A stretch of DNA of 64,000 nucleotides from Streptomyces sp. BA2 (GTDB taxonomy: Bacteria > Actinomycetota > Actinomycetes > Streptomycetales > Streptomycetaceae), in the NCBI RefSeq assembly GCF_009769735.1, contig NZ_WSRO01000002.1:2492001-2556000 (forward strand). Direction: 5' to 3'. A program made the translations under genes and the position numbers. This document shows positions 12,303 through 19,841 of this stretch, piece after piece (the stretch's first letter is position 1; the number at the start of each line of letters is the position of its first letter). The notes beneath the pieces were generated by a model. It did not search any database. It saw nothing but the letters and a program-made list of their open reading frames with translations, and was not told the origin of the DNA.

Positions 12303-13034
12303 TCACTCCGCGATGCCCACCACCAGCCAGATGAACGCCGCTCCCGCCACCGTGCACAGCAGCGTCGAGCGGGCCGGGTGCTCGTGATGCGCCTCGGGCA
12401 GGATCTCCGCGGCGGCCAGGTAGAGCAGCGCTCCGCCGAAGAACCCGAGATAGCCGCCGAGCAGTTGCTCCGGAATGGTGAACAGGAGCGTCGACGCGGC
12501 GCCCACCACCGGAGCCACCGCGTCCGCGAACAGCATCGCGATGGCCTTGCTGCGCGCGTTCCCGTACAGGCTGGTGAGTGTGTACGTGTTGAAACCGTCC
12601 GCGAAGTCATGGGCGATGACCGCGAGGGCCACCGCCGCGCCCATGCCGCCGCCCACCTGGAAGGCGGCGCCGATCGCGATGCCGTCCATGGCGCTGTGGC
12701 CGACCATCGCGCCGGCCGCCGTCAGGCCCACCTGCGGGACCCGTCCCTTGTCGTGGTCGTCCGCCCCGTGCCCGGCGTGCCGGCCCGCCAGGAGATGCTC
12801 CACGAGGTGCGCGGCGAGGAAGCCCGCGACGAACAGGAGCAGCGCCGCCGGTACGCCGAGGACCGGGGTGCCGGCGGCTTCCATCGCCTCCGGCAGCAGG
12901 TCGAGGCCGACCACGCCGAGCATCAGACCGCCCGCGAGCCCCAGGACGAGGTGGCGCCGGTCAGTGACCCGCTGGGCCGTCCAGCCGCCCACCAGGGTCA
13001 TCACGAAAGCGCCGAGCGCCACGAACACCGCCAT
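12303..13034 (-). CDS. ZIP-family divalent metal transporter
   Basis: A 243-residue polytopic membrane protein of the ZIP type. Conserved family blocks are visible: GGLMLGVVGLDLLPEAME in the second helix region, MVGHSAMDGIAIGAAF (helix IV, His and Asp as metal ligands), VIAHDFADGFNTYTL (helix V) and GGALLYLAAAEILPEAHHEH. The loop between about residues 85 and 98 (GRHAGHGADDHDKG) is His/Asp-rich and could bind metal. The gene interrupts the cob cluster on the opposite strand and shares a 92-base upstream region with cobM. Zinc is the usual substrate; cobalt or another metal for corrin synthesis is only suggested by its position. Confidence 0.88.
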   Translation of the reverse strand: MAVFVALGAFVMTLVGGWTAQRVTDRRHLVLGLAGGLMLGVVGLDLLPEAMEAAGTPVLGVPAALLLFVAGFLAAHLVEHLLAGRHAGHGADDHDKGRVPQVGLTAAGAMVGHSAMDGIAIGAAFQVGGGMGAAVALAVIAHDFADGFNTYTLTSLYGNARSKAIAMLFADAVAPVVGAASTLLFTIPEQLLGGYLGFFGGALLYLAAAEILPEAHHEHPARSTLLCTVAGAAFIWLVVGIAE

Positions 13035-13126
13035 GCGCCCTTGCTAGCCGATTGACCCCCCGCCCCGCACATCCGGCGCGGGGCAACACCCACTGTTTTT
13101 CTGTTTCGTACGAGAGGAACCCACCC
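13035..13126. promoter_or_regulatory. Divergent spacer between the ZIP gene and cobM
   Basis: This 92-base spacer must hold the promoter of the ZIP gene and probably one for cobM. A GC-rich hairpin (arms 13062-13068 and 13078-13084) lies in the middle. GAGAGGA, 8 bases before the cobM ATG, is its ribosome binding site. I see no B12-box here, so the second half of the cob cluster does not appear to carry its own riboswitch. Confidence 0.5.
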
Positions 13127-13951
13127 ATGGCCGACGCCGAAGCCACCACCGGCAAGGTGACCTTTGTCGGGGCAGGGCCCGGCGCCGCCGACCTGCTCAC
13201 CTTCCGTGCCGCGCGAGCGATCGCCGACGCCGATGTCGTCATCTGGGCGGCCAGCCTCGTACAGGCGGAAGTCCTCGAACACGCGCGTGAAGGCGCAGAG
13301 ATCCTCGACTCGGCGACGATGTCCCTCGAAGAGGTGGTCGCCGTCTACGAGCGGGCCGCCGCCGACGGCCTGAAAGTGGCCCGGATCCACTCCGGCGACC
13401 CCGCCCTGTGGGGCGGCACGCAGGAGCAGGTCGACCGGTGCGCCGACATCGGCGTGGAGACGGAGATCGTGCCCGGCGTCTCGTCGTTCTCGGCGGTGGC
13501 GGCGATCGCGCAGCGCGAGCTGACGATCCCCGAGGTCGCGCAGTCCGTGATCCTCACCCGGCTCGGCGGCGGCAAGACGCCGATGCCGCCCGGCGAGGAG
13601 GTGCGGGAGTTCGCGCGGCACGGCACGACGATGGCGCTGTTCCTCTCGACCGCGCGCAGCGGGCAGCTGGTGCGGGAGCTCCTGGAGGGCGGCTACCCGA
13701 CGACCACGCCCGTCGTCATCGCGTACCAGGTGACGTGGCCCGAGGAGCTCGTCCTGCACTGCACCATCGAGACGCTCGAAGAGACGGTCAAGGAGCACAA
13801 GCTCTGGAAGCACACCCTCTTCCTGGTCGGCCCCGCCCTCTCCGCGCACGGCACCCGCTCGCACCTGTACCACCCGGGCCACTTCCACGGCTTCCGCAAG
13901 GCCGACCCGCAGGCACGGGCCGCGCTACGCGCCGAGAAGGCCACCTCATGA
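13127..13951 (+). CDS. cobM: Precorrin-4 C11-methyltransferase CobM
   Basis: A 274-residue SAM-dependent methylase adding the methyl group at C11. ATG at 13127 is selected because it has GAGAGGA upstream and starts just before the conserved core; the frame upstream (from 13052) lies in the promoter region. Motifs: VTFVGAGPGAADLLTFRAAR, RIHSGDPALWGGTQEQ, EIVPGVSSFSAVAAI and TMALFLST, all typical of CobM/CbiF. It heads the second half of the cluster, divergent from the ZIP gene; its stop overlaps the start of cobL. Confidence 0.95.
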   Translation: MADAEATTGKVTFVGAGPGAADLLTFRAARAIADADVVIWAASLVQAEVLEHAREGAEILDSATMSLEEVVAVYERAAADGLKVARIHSGDPALWGGTQEQVDRCADIGVETEIVPGVSSFSAVAAIAQRELTIPEVAQSVILTRLGGGKTPMPPGEEVREFARHGTTMALFLSTARSGQLVRELLEGGYPTTTPVVIAYQVTWPEELVLHCTIETLEETVKEHKLWKHTLFLVGPALSAHGTRSHLYHPGHFHGFRKADPQARAALRAEKATS

Positions 13952-15219
13952 TCACCGTCGTCGGTACGGGGACGGGGGCGCCGCTCGACGCGGCGGCCCT
14001 GGACGCGGTGCGCGCCGCGGGGCTCGTGGTGGGAGCCCGGCGGCACATCGACGCCGCCCAGCTGCCGCCGGACACGGCCCGCGTGGTGATGGGGCCGCTC
14101 GCTCCCGCGCTCGACGCCATCGAGGAGCGGCTGGTCAAGGCGGAGGGGGTGACGGACGGCGGCGGTGTTGTCGTGCTGGCCTCCGGGGACCCCGGGTTCT
14201 TCGGCATCGTGCGGGCGCTCGCGGAGCGGTTCGGGCCCGCGGCGCTGGACGTCCGGCCCGGCGTCTCGTCCGTCGCCACCGCCTTCGCGCGGGTCGGGCT
14301 TCCGTGGGACGACGCGGTGGTGGTGAGCGCGCACGGCCGCGATCTGCGCACCGCCGTGAACATCTGCCGCACCCATCCCAAGGTGGCCGTCCTGACCGGC
14401 CCCGGCAGCGGGCCCGCCGAGCTCGGCGGCGAGCTGATGCGCCGCACCGACACCCGCGTCCTCGTCGTCGCGTCCGCCCTGGGAGACCCGGAGCACGAAC
14501 GCGTCGAGCGGGTCACACCGGCCGAGGCAGCGGGCCGCGACTGGGGTGCCGGGGTGAGCGTCGTCCTGTGCCTGGACGAGGAGCGGGCCCTTGCGCCCGT
14601 GCGCACCGTCGCCGGACCGCGCCTCTCCCCCAGCCAATGGGCCCTGGACGAGGCCGAGTTCACGCACCGCGACTCGATGATCACCAAGTTCGAGGTGCGG
14701 GCGCTCGCCCTGGCCCGGCTCGGGCCGCGCACGGGCGACCTCGTGTGGGACATCGGCGCGGGGTCGGGATCGGTCGCCGTGGAGTGCGCGCGGTTCGGGG
14801 CGGCCGTCGTCGCCGTGGAGAAGACCGCCGACGGCGTCGAGCGCGTCCGTGCCAACGCCGCGGCGCACGGCGTCGACATACGCGCCGTGCACGGGGCGGC
14901 GCCCACCGTACTCTCCGATCTCTCGGACCCGGACGCCGTGTTCATCGGCGGCGGCGGCCGTGAGCTGCCCGCCATCGTGACCGCATGTGCACGGCGTGCA
15001 CGGCGGACCGTCGTGGTCGCCATGGCGGCGATCGACCGGGTGCCCGCGGTCCGGGCCGCGCTGAGCGGTGCCGGGTACGACTGCGACGGCGTACTGCTGC
15101 AGTCGTCGCGGCTCGCGCCGCTGCCCGGTGAGGTGTCGCGGCTCGCCGCGGCCAATCCGGTCTTTCTGGTGTGGGGCACCCGCCCCACATCTTCCTTGCC
15201 TGAAGGAGTAGTTGAGTGA
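13948..15219 (+). CDS. cobL: Precorrin-6Y C5,C15-methyltransferase (decarboxylating) CobL
   Basis: A 423-residue bifunctional protein: the N-terminal half (about 1-215) is a CbiE-type tetrapyrrole methylase with VVLASGDPGFFGIVRAL and DVRPGVSSVATAFARVGL; the C-terminal half (about 225-423) is a CbiT-type Rossmann methyltransferase with FTHRDSMITKFEVRALAL and the SAM loop VWDIGAGSGSVAVECA. Together they methylate C5 and C15 and remove the acetate carboxyl at C12. The ATG overlaps the cobM stop, and the stop overlaps the GTG of the next gene. Length is that of fused CobL proteins. Confidence 0.95.
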   Translation: MITVVGTGTGAPLDAAALDAVRAAGLVVGARRHIDAAQLPPDTARVVMGPLAPALDAIEERLVKAEGVTDGGGVVVLASGDPGFFGIVRALAERFGPAALDVRPGVSSVATAFARVGLPWDDAVVVSAHGRDLRTAVNICRTHPKVAVLTGPGSGPAELGGELMRRTDTRVLVVASALGDPEHERVERVTPAEAAGRDWGAGVSVVLCLDEERALAPVRTVAGPRLSPSQWALDEAEFTHRDSMITKFEVRALALARLGPRTGDLVWDIGAGSGSVAVECARFGAAVVAVEKTADGVERVRANAAAHGVDIRAVHGAAPTVLSDLSDPDAVFIGGGGRELPAIVTACARRARRTVVVAMAAIDRVPAVRAALSGAGYDCDGVLLQSSRLAPLPGEVSRLAAANPVFLVWGTRPTSSLPEGVVE

Positions 15220-16952
15220 TCGGCCTGATCTCCGCCACGGCGGCGGGCGGCGCGGCACGCGACCGCGTCGCCGCGTCGTGGCCCTCGCGGACGCGGGTGT
15301 ACGAGGGTCCCGTGCGGGAGGCCCTGGAGCGGGCCTTCGCCGAGTGCGAGCAGGTGGTGTGCTTCCTCGCCACCGGCGCGGTGGTGCGCCTTGCCGCGCC
15401 GCTCCTGCGGGGCAAGGACGTCGATCCCGGGGTCGTGTGCGTCGACGAGGCCGGACGTTTCGCGGTCGCTCTGCTGGGCGGCCACGAGGGGGGCGCCAAC
15501 GCCCTGGCTCAGGAGGTGGGAGATCTCCTGGGGGCCACGCCTGTCGTGACGACGGCGACCGACTCCGTGGACGTGCCGGGGCTCGACACGCTCGGCCTTC
15601 CGGTGGAGGGGGACGTCGCCGGGGTCACCCGCGCGATCCTCGACGGCGAACCGGTCGCCCTGCACGCGGAGTTGGCCTGCCCGCTGCCCGCCCTGCCACC
15701 CAACGTCACGCCGGGCCAAGGGCAGTCGGCCGTGTGGGTGACGGACCGCGTGCTCGAACTGGGGCCTGGCGAGGTCGCGTTGAGGCCCGGCTCGCTCACC
15801 GTGGGCGTGGGCGCGAGCAAGGGTGCGCCCACCGAAGAGGTGCTCGGGCTCATCGAGGACACCCTCCGGGACGCGGGGCTCTCCGCTGCCTCCGTGGCCG
15901 CGCTCGCGACCGTCGACGCGAAGGCCGAGGAGCCCGGCATCGTCGAGGCGGCTACGCGGCTCGGGGTGCCGGTGGTGACGTACGCGGCCGACGAGCTGGC
16001 CGGTGTCGACGTGCCGAACCCCTCCGACGCGCCGCTCGCCGCCGTCGGTACGCCCTCCGTGGCTGAGGCCGCCGCACTGCGCGGCGGCGGTGAACTCCTC
16101 GTACCGAAGCGGAAGTCGGCGCCCGACGGCCGTGCGCCCATGGCGACCTGCGCGGTGGTGCGCCGCGCGCCGCGCGGCCGGCTCGCCGTGGTCGGGCTCG
16201 GCCCCGGCGCGCGTGATCTGCTGACGCCGCGCGCCCGTGACGAGCTGCGCAGGGCATCGGTCCTTGTCGGCCTCGACCAGTACGTCGACCAGATCCGCGA
16301 CCTGCTCAGGCCCGGCACGAAGGTCATCGAGTCGGGGCTCGGCGCCGAGGAGGAACGGGCCCGTACCGCGGTCGCCGAGGCCCAGAAGGGGCAGGCGGTC
16401 GCGCTGATCGGCTCCGGGGACGCGGGTGTGTACGCGATGGCATCGCCCGCGCTCGCCGAGGCGAGCGACGACATCGACGTCATCGGTGTGCCCGGCGTGA
16501 CGGCCGCGCTCGCCGCCGCCGCGATCCTCGGCGCGCCGCTCGGCCACGACCACGTGTCCATCAGCCTGTCCGACCTGCACACTCCGTGGGAGGTCATCGA
16601 GCGCCGGGTGCGCGCGGCGGCGGAGGCGGACATCATCGTCACCTTCTACAACCCGCGCAGCCGGGGCCGCGACTGGCAGCTGCCGAAGGCCCTGTCGATC
16701 CTCGCCGAGCACCGCGAGCCCACGACCCCCGTGGGTGTCGTGCGCAACGCCTCGCGTCCGGACGAGTCGGCGCGGCTGAGCACGATCGGCGAACTCGACC
16801 CGGGAGTGGTCGACATGATGACGGTCGTGACCGTCGGCAACACAGCGACCCGCGAGATCGCGGGCCGCATGGTGACCCCGCGCGGCTACCGCTGGCAGCA
16901 CGCGGAGCCTTCGGAGGCTCCTTCGGGGGCCCCTTCGGAGGTGACCAAGTGA
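15216..16952 (+). CDS. cobJ: CbiG-CobJ fusion: cobalamin lactone-opening domain + precorrin-3B C17-methyltransferase
   Basis: A 578-residue fusion. The N-terminal half resembles CbiG: VCFLATGAVVRLAAPLL, VVCVDEAGRFAVALLGGHEGGA and, near residue 195, LTVGVGASKGAPTEEV. The C-terminal half (from about residue 325, LAVVGLGPGARDLLTPRA) is the CobJ/CbiH methylase with ALIGSGDAGVYAMASP and FYNPRSRGRDWQL. The methylase forms the ring-contracted corrin at C17; CbiG is normally linked with the cobalt-early pathway. The GTG overlaps the cobL stop. The C-terminus (EPSEAPSGAPSEVTK) comes from short GC-rich repeats CCTTCGGAGG, which can fold at the junction with cobH. Confidence 0.93.
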   Translation: MIGLISATAAGGAARDRVAASWPSRTRVYEGPVREALERAFAECEQVVCFLATGAVVRLAAPLLRGKDVDPGVVCVDEAGRFAVALLGGHEGGANALAQEVGDLLGATPVVTTATDSVDVPGLDTLGLPVEGDVAGVTRAILDGEPVALHAELACPLPALPPNVTPGQGQSAVWVTDRVLELGPGEVALRPGSLTVGVGASKGAPTEEVLGLIEDTLRDAGLSAASVAALATVDAKAEEPGIVEAATRLGVPVVTYAADELAGVDVPNPSDAPLAAVGTPSVAEAAALRGGGELLVPKRKSAPDGRAPMATCAVVRRAPRGRLAVVGLGPGARDLLTPRARDELRRASVLVGLDQYVDQIRDLLRPGTKVIESGLGAEEERARTAVAEAQKGQAVALIGSGDAGVYAMASPALAEASDDIDVIGVPGVTAALAAAAILGAPLGHDHVSISLSDLHTPWEVIERRVRAAAEADIIVTFYNPRSRGRDWQLPKALSILAEHREPTTPVGVVRNASRPDESARLSTIGELDPGVVDMMTVVTVGNTATREIAGRMVTPRGYRWQHAEPSEAPSGAPSEVTK

Positions 16953-17575
16953 CCCGTGTCGTCCACCCCATCGAGCAGGAGTCGTTCCGGCGGCTACGTG
17001 CCCGCCTTGACACGTCGCACTTCGCGCCGCTGACCCGCGCGGTCGTGGAGCGCGTCATCCATTCCGCCGCCGACCTGGAGTACGCGACGGACCTCGTCAC
17101 CGACGAGGACGCGCTGGTGGCCGCCCACACGGCGCTGCACGCGGGTGCTCCCGTGGTCGCCGACGTGGAGATGGTCGCCGCGGGCATCACCAAGCGCGAG
17201 ACGGTCTGCCGACTCAAGGACGCCAAGTCACATGCGGGGCTCACCCGTTCGGCTCACGCGATCCGTCTCGCGTACGAGGAAGTGGGCCCCGGCGCGCTCT
17301 GGGTGATCGGCTGCGCGCCGACCGCCCTGGAGGAACTGCTCGTACTCGACGCGGCGCCCGCGCTGGTGATCGGCCTGCCGGTCGGCTTCGTGGGGGCCGC
17401 GGAGTCCAAGGCGGCACTGCGCGAGAGCGGGCTTCCCGCCGTCAGCAACGTGTCGGAGAAGGGCGGTTCGGCGGTGGCGGCGGCGGCGCTGAACGCACTG
17501 CTGTACCACCCCGCTCCAGGGCGGCCGTCGCCCCGTACGAATGAAACAACCGAAGCAATCAAGGAGTCCCAGTGA
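16949..17575 (+). CDS. cobH: Precorrin-8X methylmutase CobH
   Basis: A 208-residue enzyme that moves the C11 methyl to C12, giving hydrogenobyrinic acid. GTG at 16949 overlaps the cobJ stop. The catalytic His context RVIHSAADLEYA (about residue 37), VVADVEMVAAGITKR, and the C-terminal IGLPVGFVGAAESKAAL and GGSAVAAAALNALL are classical. The last 20 residues are a variable tail. The stop overlaps the next GTG. Firm assignment. Confidence 0.96.
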   Translation: MTRVVHPIEQESFRRLRARLDTSHFAPLTRAVVERVIHSAADLEYATDLVTDEDALVAAHTALHAGAPVVADVEMVAAGITKRETVCRLKDAKSHAGLTRSAHAIRLAYEEVGPGALWVIGCAPTALEELLVLDAAPALVIGLPVGFVGAAESKAALRESGLPAVSNVSEKGGSAVAAAALNALLYHPAPGRPSPRTNETTEAIKESQ

Positions 17576-18510
17576 CCACCCCGCCCGCACTGCTCATCGC
17601 CGGACACGGCACCCGTGACGACGCCGGGGCGGCCGCCTTCCGGGACTTCGTGCAGGAGCTCGCCCGCCGCAACCCCGAACTCCCGGTCGCCGGTGGCTTC
17701 ATCGAACTGTCGCCGCCGCCGCTGGGCGACGCGGTCACCGACCTCGTGGACCGGGGCGTGAAACGTTTCGCGGCGGTGCCGCTGATGCTGGTGTCCGCCG
17801 GGCACGCCAAGGGTGACATCCCCGCGGCGCTCACCCGCGAGAAGGAGCGCCACCCCGGCATCTCGTACACCTACGGCCGCCCGCTCGGCCCGCACCCCTC
17901 GCTCCTGAAGGTCCTGGAGCGCCGCCTGGACGAGGCGCTCGGCGGCTCGGCCCGCACGCCCGAGGACCGCGCGGACGTCACGGTGCTGCTCGTGGGCCGC
18001 GGCTCGACCGACCCGGACGCCAACGCCGAGGTGCACAAGGCGGCGCGGCTGCTGTGGGAGGGGCGCGGTTACGCGGGCGTGGAGACGGCGTTCGTGTCGC
18101 TCGCGGCGCCGGACGTGCCGTCGGGCCTCGACCGCTGCGTACGCCTCGGCGCGAAGCGGATCGTGGTCCTGCCCTACTTCCTGTTCACCGGCATCCTGCC
18201 GGACCGGGTCCGCCAGCAGACGGACGGCTGGGCGGCGGCGCACCCCGGCATCGAGGTGCGCTCGGCGGACGTGATCGGCCCCGAGGAGGAGCTGCTCGAC
18301 CTGGTCATGGAGCGCTACCGCGAGGCCGTCAAGGGCGACATCCGGATGAACTGCGACTCCTGCGTGTACCGCATCGCGCTGCCCGGCTTCGAGGACAAGG
18401 TGGGGCTTCCGCAGCAGCCGCACTTCCACCCGGACGACGACGGGGACCACGCACACGGCCATGGGCACGGGCACGGGCACCACCATGGGTCCCATGTTCA
18501 CGCCCACTGA
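17572..18510 (+). CDS. cbiX: Sirohydrochlorin cobaltochelatase-like protein CbiX with Fe-S motif and His-rich tail
   Basis: A 312-residue two-domain CbiX: the first domain opens with LLIAGHGTRDDAGAAAF and has VPLMLVSAGHAKGDIPAAL, the second has VLLVGRGSTDPDANAEVH and VVLPYFLFTGILPDRV. Residues 259-264 are MNCDSC, an M-x-C-x2-C motif like that holding an Fe-S cluster in long CbiX proteins, and the end is a run of His, Gly and Asp (about residues 284-312). Known long CbiX enzymes insert cobalt early, into sirohydrochlorin. The GTG overlaps the cobH stop. In a CobN-containing cluster it could instead serve cobalt delivery or siroheme synthesis. Confidence 0.9.
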   Translation: MTTPPALLIAGHGTRDDAGAAAFRDFVQELARRNPELPVAGGFIELSPPPLGDAVTDLVDRGVKRFAAVPLMLVSAGHAKGDIPAALTREKERHPGISYTYGRPLGPHPSLLKVLERRLDEALGGSARTPEDRADVTVLLVGRGSTDPDANAEVHKAARLLWEGRGYAGVETAFVSLAAPDVPSGLDRCVRLGAKRIVVLPYFLFTGILPDRVRQQTDGWAAAHPGIEVRSADVIGPEEELLDLVMERYREAVKGDIRMNCDSCVYRIALPGFEDKVGLPQQPHFHPDDDGDHAHGHGHGHGHHHGSHVHAH

Positions 18511-19576
18511 GAGCGAGGCCGGGGCTGAGTACGACGGCGAACCGGACCTGCGGCATCACGGGGACGCCGAGGTCCGGGGCGCCGTCGGCCTCACCGATCT
18601 CGCGGTGAACGTCCGCGCGGACACCCCGCCCGCCTGGCTGAAGCGGCACATCGCCGCCTCGCTCGACGGCCTTGCCGCCTACCCGGACGGCCGGGCGGCG
18701 CGGGCGGCGGTGGCGGAGCGGCACGGTGTGACGCCGGACCAGGTGCTGCTCACGTCGGGCGCGGCGGAGGCGTTCGTGCTGCTCGCCCGAGCCTTGAAGG
18801 TGCGTCAGCCCGTGGTGGTGCACCCGCAGTTCACCGAGCCGGAGGCGGCGCTGCGGGACGCGGGGCATGTGGTGGGGCGGGTGCTGCTCCGGGAGGAGGA
18901 CGGCTTCCGCCTCTCGGGGGCGAAGGTTCCCGAGGACGCCGACCTGGTCGTGATCGGCAACCCGACGAATCCGACGTCGGTCCTTCATCCCGGCGCCTCG
19001 ATCACCGAACTCGCCCGTCCCGGGCGGGTGTTGGTGGTGGACGAGGCGTTCATGGACGCGGTGCCGGGTGAGCGGGAGGCGCTGGCGGGTCGCACGGACG
19101 TGCCTGGCCTCGTCGTTCTGCGGAGCCTCACCAAGACGTGGGGCCTTGCGGGGTTGCGGATCGGTTACGTCCTCTCCGACCCGGAGACGATCGCCCGCCT
19201 GTCGCGGGCGCAGCCCTTGTGGCCGGTTTCCTCACCTGCCCTCGCGGCGGCGGAGGCGTGTGTGGCGCCTGCGGCGCTGGCTGAGGCGTCGGCGGCGGCT
19301 CTGCGGGTGGCTGATGACCGGGCCTATCTCCTGGGCGGGCTGCGGGAATTCGCCCCCTTCGGGCTCCGGGCCGTCGAGTCCGCGGAGGGCCCCTTCGTCC
19401 TGCTCCGGACCCCCGGGGCCGCGTCCCTCCGCGACCGCCTCCGGGAGCGGGGGTTCGCCTTGCGGCGGGGGGATACGTTTCCGGGGCTGGGGGCTGATTG
19501 GCTTCGGGTGGCGGTGCGGGACCGGGGGACGACGGAACGGTTGGTGGGGGCGGTGCGGGGGGTGTTGGGGGGTTGA
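18485..19576 (+). CDS. cobC: Aminotransferase-like L-threonine-O-3-phosphate decarboxylase, CobC type
   Basis: A PLP enzyme of fold type I, about 363 residues, expected to make aminopropanol phosphate for the linker used by CobD. Motifs: SGAAEAFVLLARAL, VVIGNPTNPTSVL, VVDEAFMD and SLTKTWGLAGLRIGY with the PLP lysine. The frame is open from 18461; 18461, 18485 and 18494 are possible starts inside the His-rich end of cbiX and none has a clear ribosome binding site, so coupling to cbiX is likely. I chose 18485. It closes the cob cluster; a repeat element directly follows its TGA. Confidence 0.88.
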   Translation: MGPMFTPTESEAGAEYDGEPDLRHHGDAEVRGAVGLTDLAVNVRADTPPAWLKRHIAASLDGLAAYPDGRAARAAVAERHGVTPDQVLLTSGAAEAFVLLARALKVRQPVVVHPQFTEPEAALRDAGHVVGRVLLREEDGFRLSGAKVPEDADLVVIGNPTNPTSVLHPGASITELARPGRVLVVDEAFMDAVPGEREALAGRTDVPGLVVLRSLTKTWGLAGLRIGYVLSDPETIARLSRAQPLWPVSSPALAAAEACVAPAALAEASAAALRVADDRAYLLGGLREFAPFGLRAVESAEGPFVLLRTPGAASLRDRLRERGFALRRGDTFPGLGADWLRVAVRDRGTTERLVGAVRGVLGG

Positions 19577-19780
19577 TTTTCCCCAACCCCGCCCCTTCCC
19601 GAAAACCCGCTGGCGCGGGGGCCTTGGTGACCGTCATCGCCGGCTGCGCCGAGCTCGTCCTCAACCGCCGGACGGGCTAAAAATTCAGCCGCGGGGCAAT
19701 CGGGTGGGTGAGCGGGGAATCAGCCCCTCCGGCGTTTGAGGAGCGGGGTCTGGGGCGGAGCCCCAGTTTCGGGAAGGGGT
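19577..19780. repeat. Intergenic palindromic repeat, copy A
   Basis: Starts directly after the cobC TGA with TTTTCCCCAACCCCGCCCCT and ends near GTTTCGGGAAGGGG (19766-19779), the inverted version of its left end. Inside are two half-arms, 19659-19678 (CCGGACGGGCT type) and 19721-19741 (AGCCCCTCCGG type), which belong to two sub-types of the same family. It lies between convergent genes and may act as a terminator. A GCGGGGCAATCGGGTGGGTG module (19691-19710) recurs in copy E. Confidence 0.85.
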
Positions 19781-19841
19781 GCCCGCGCGCGGAGCGCGCT
19801 AACAGGCGCAGTGGGGAAAGCCCCGCAGGGTCCGCCCCGCC

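Noticed and set aside
12153..13055. Forward frame covering the ZIP gene region, which would keep the cob genes on one strand
   Set aside because: Translation is Arg/His-rich without motifs, whereas the reverse strand gives a complete ZIP transporter.
13035..13126. Possible second B12 riboswitch before cobM
   Set aside because: The spacer is only 92 bases and lacks the GCCACTG-type B12 box; only a simple hairpin is present.
13788..16901. Very long reverse frame opposite cobM-cobL-cobJ
   Set aside because: Antisense shadow; the forward genes have clear methylase motifs and overlapping starts.
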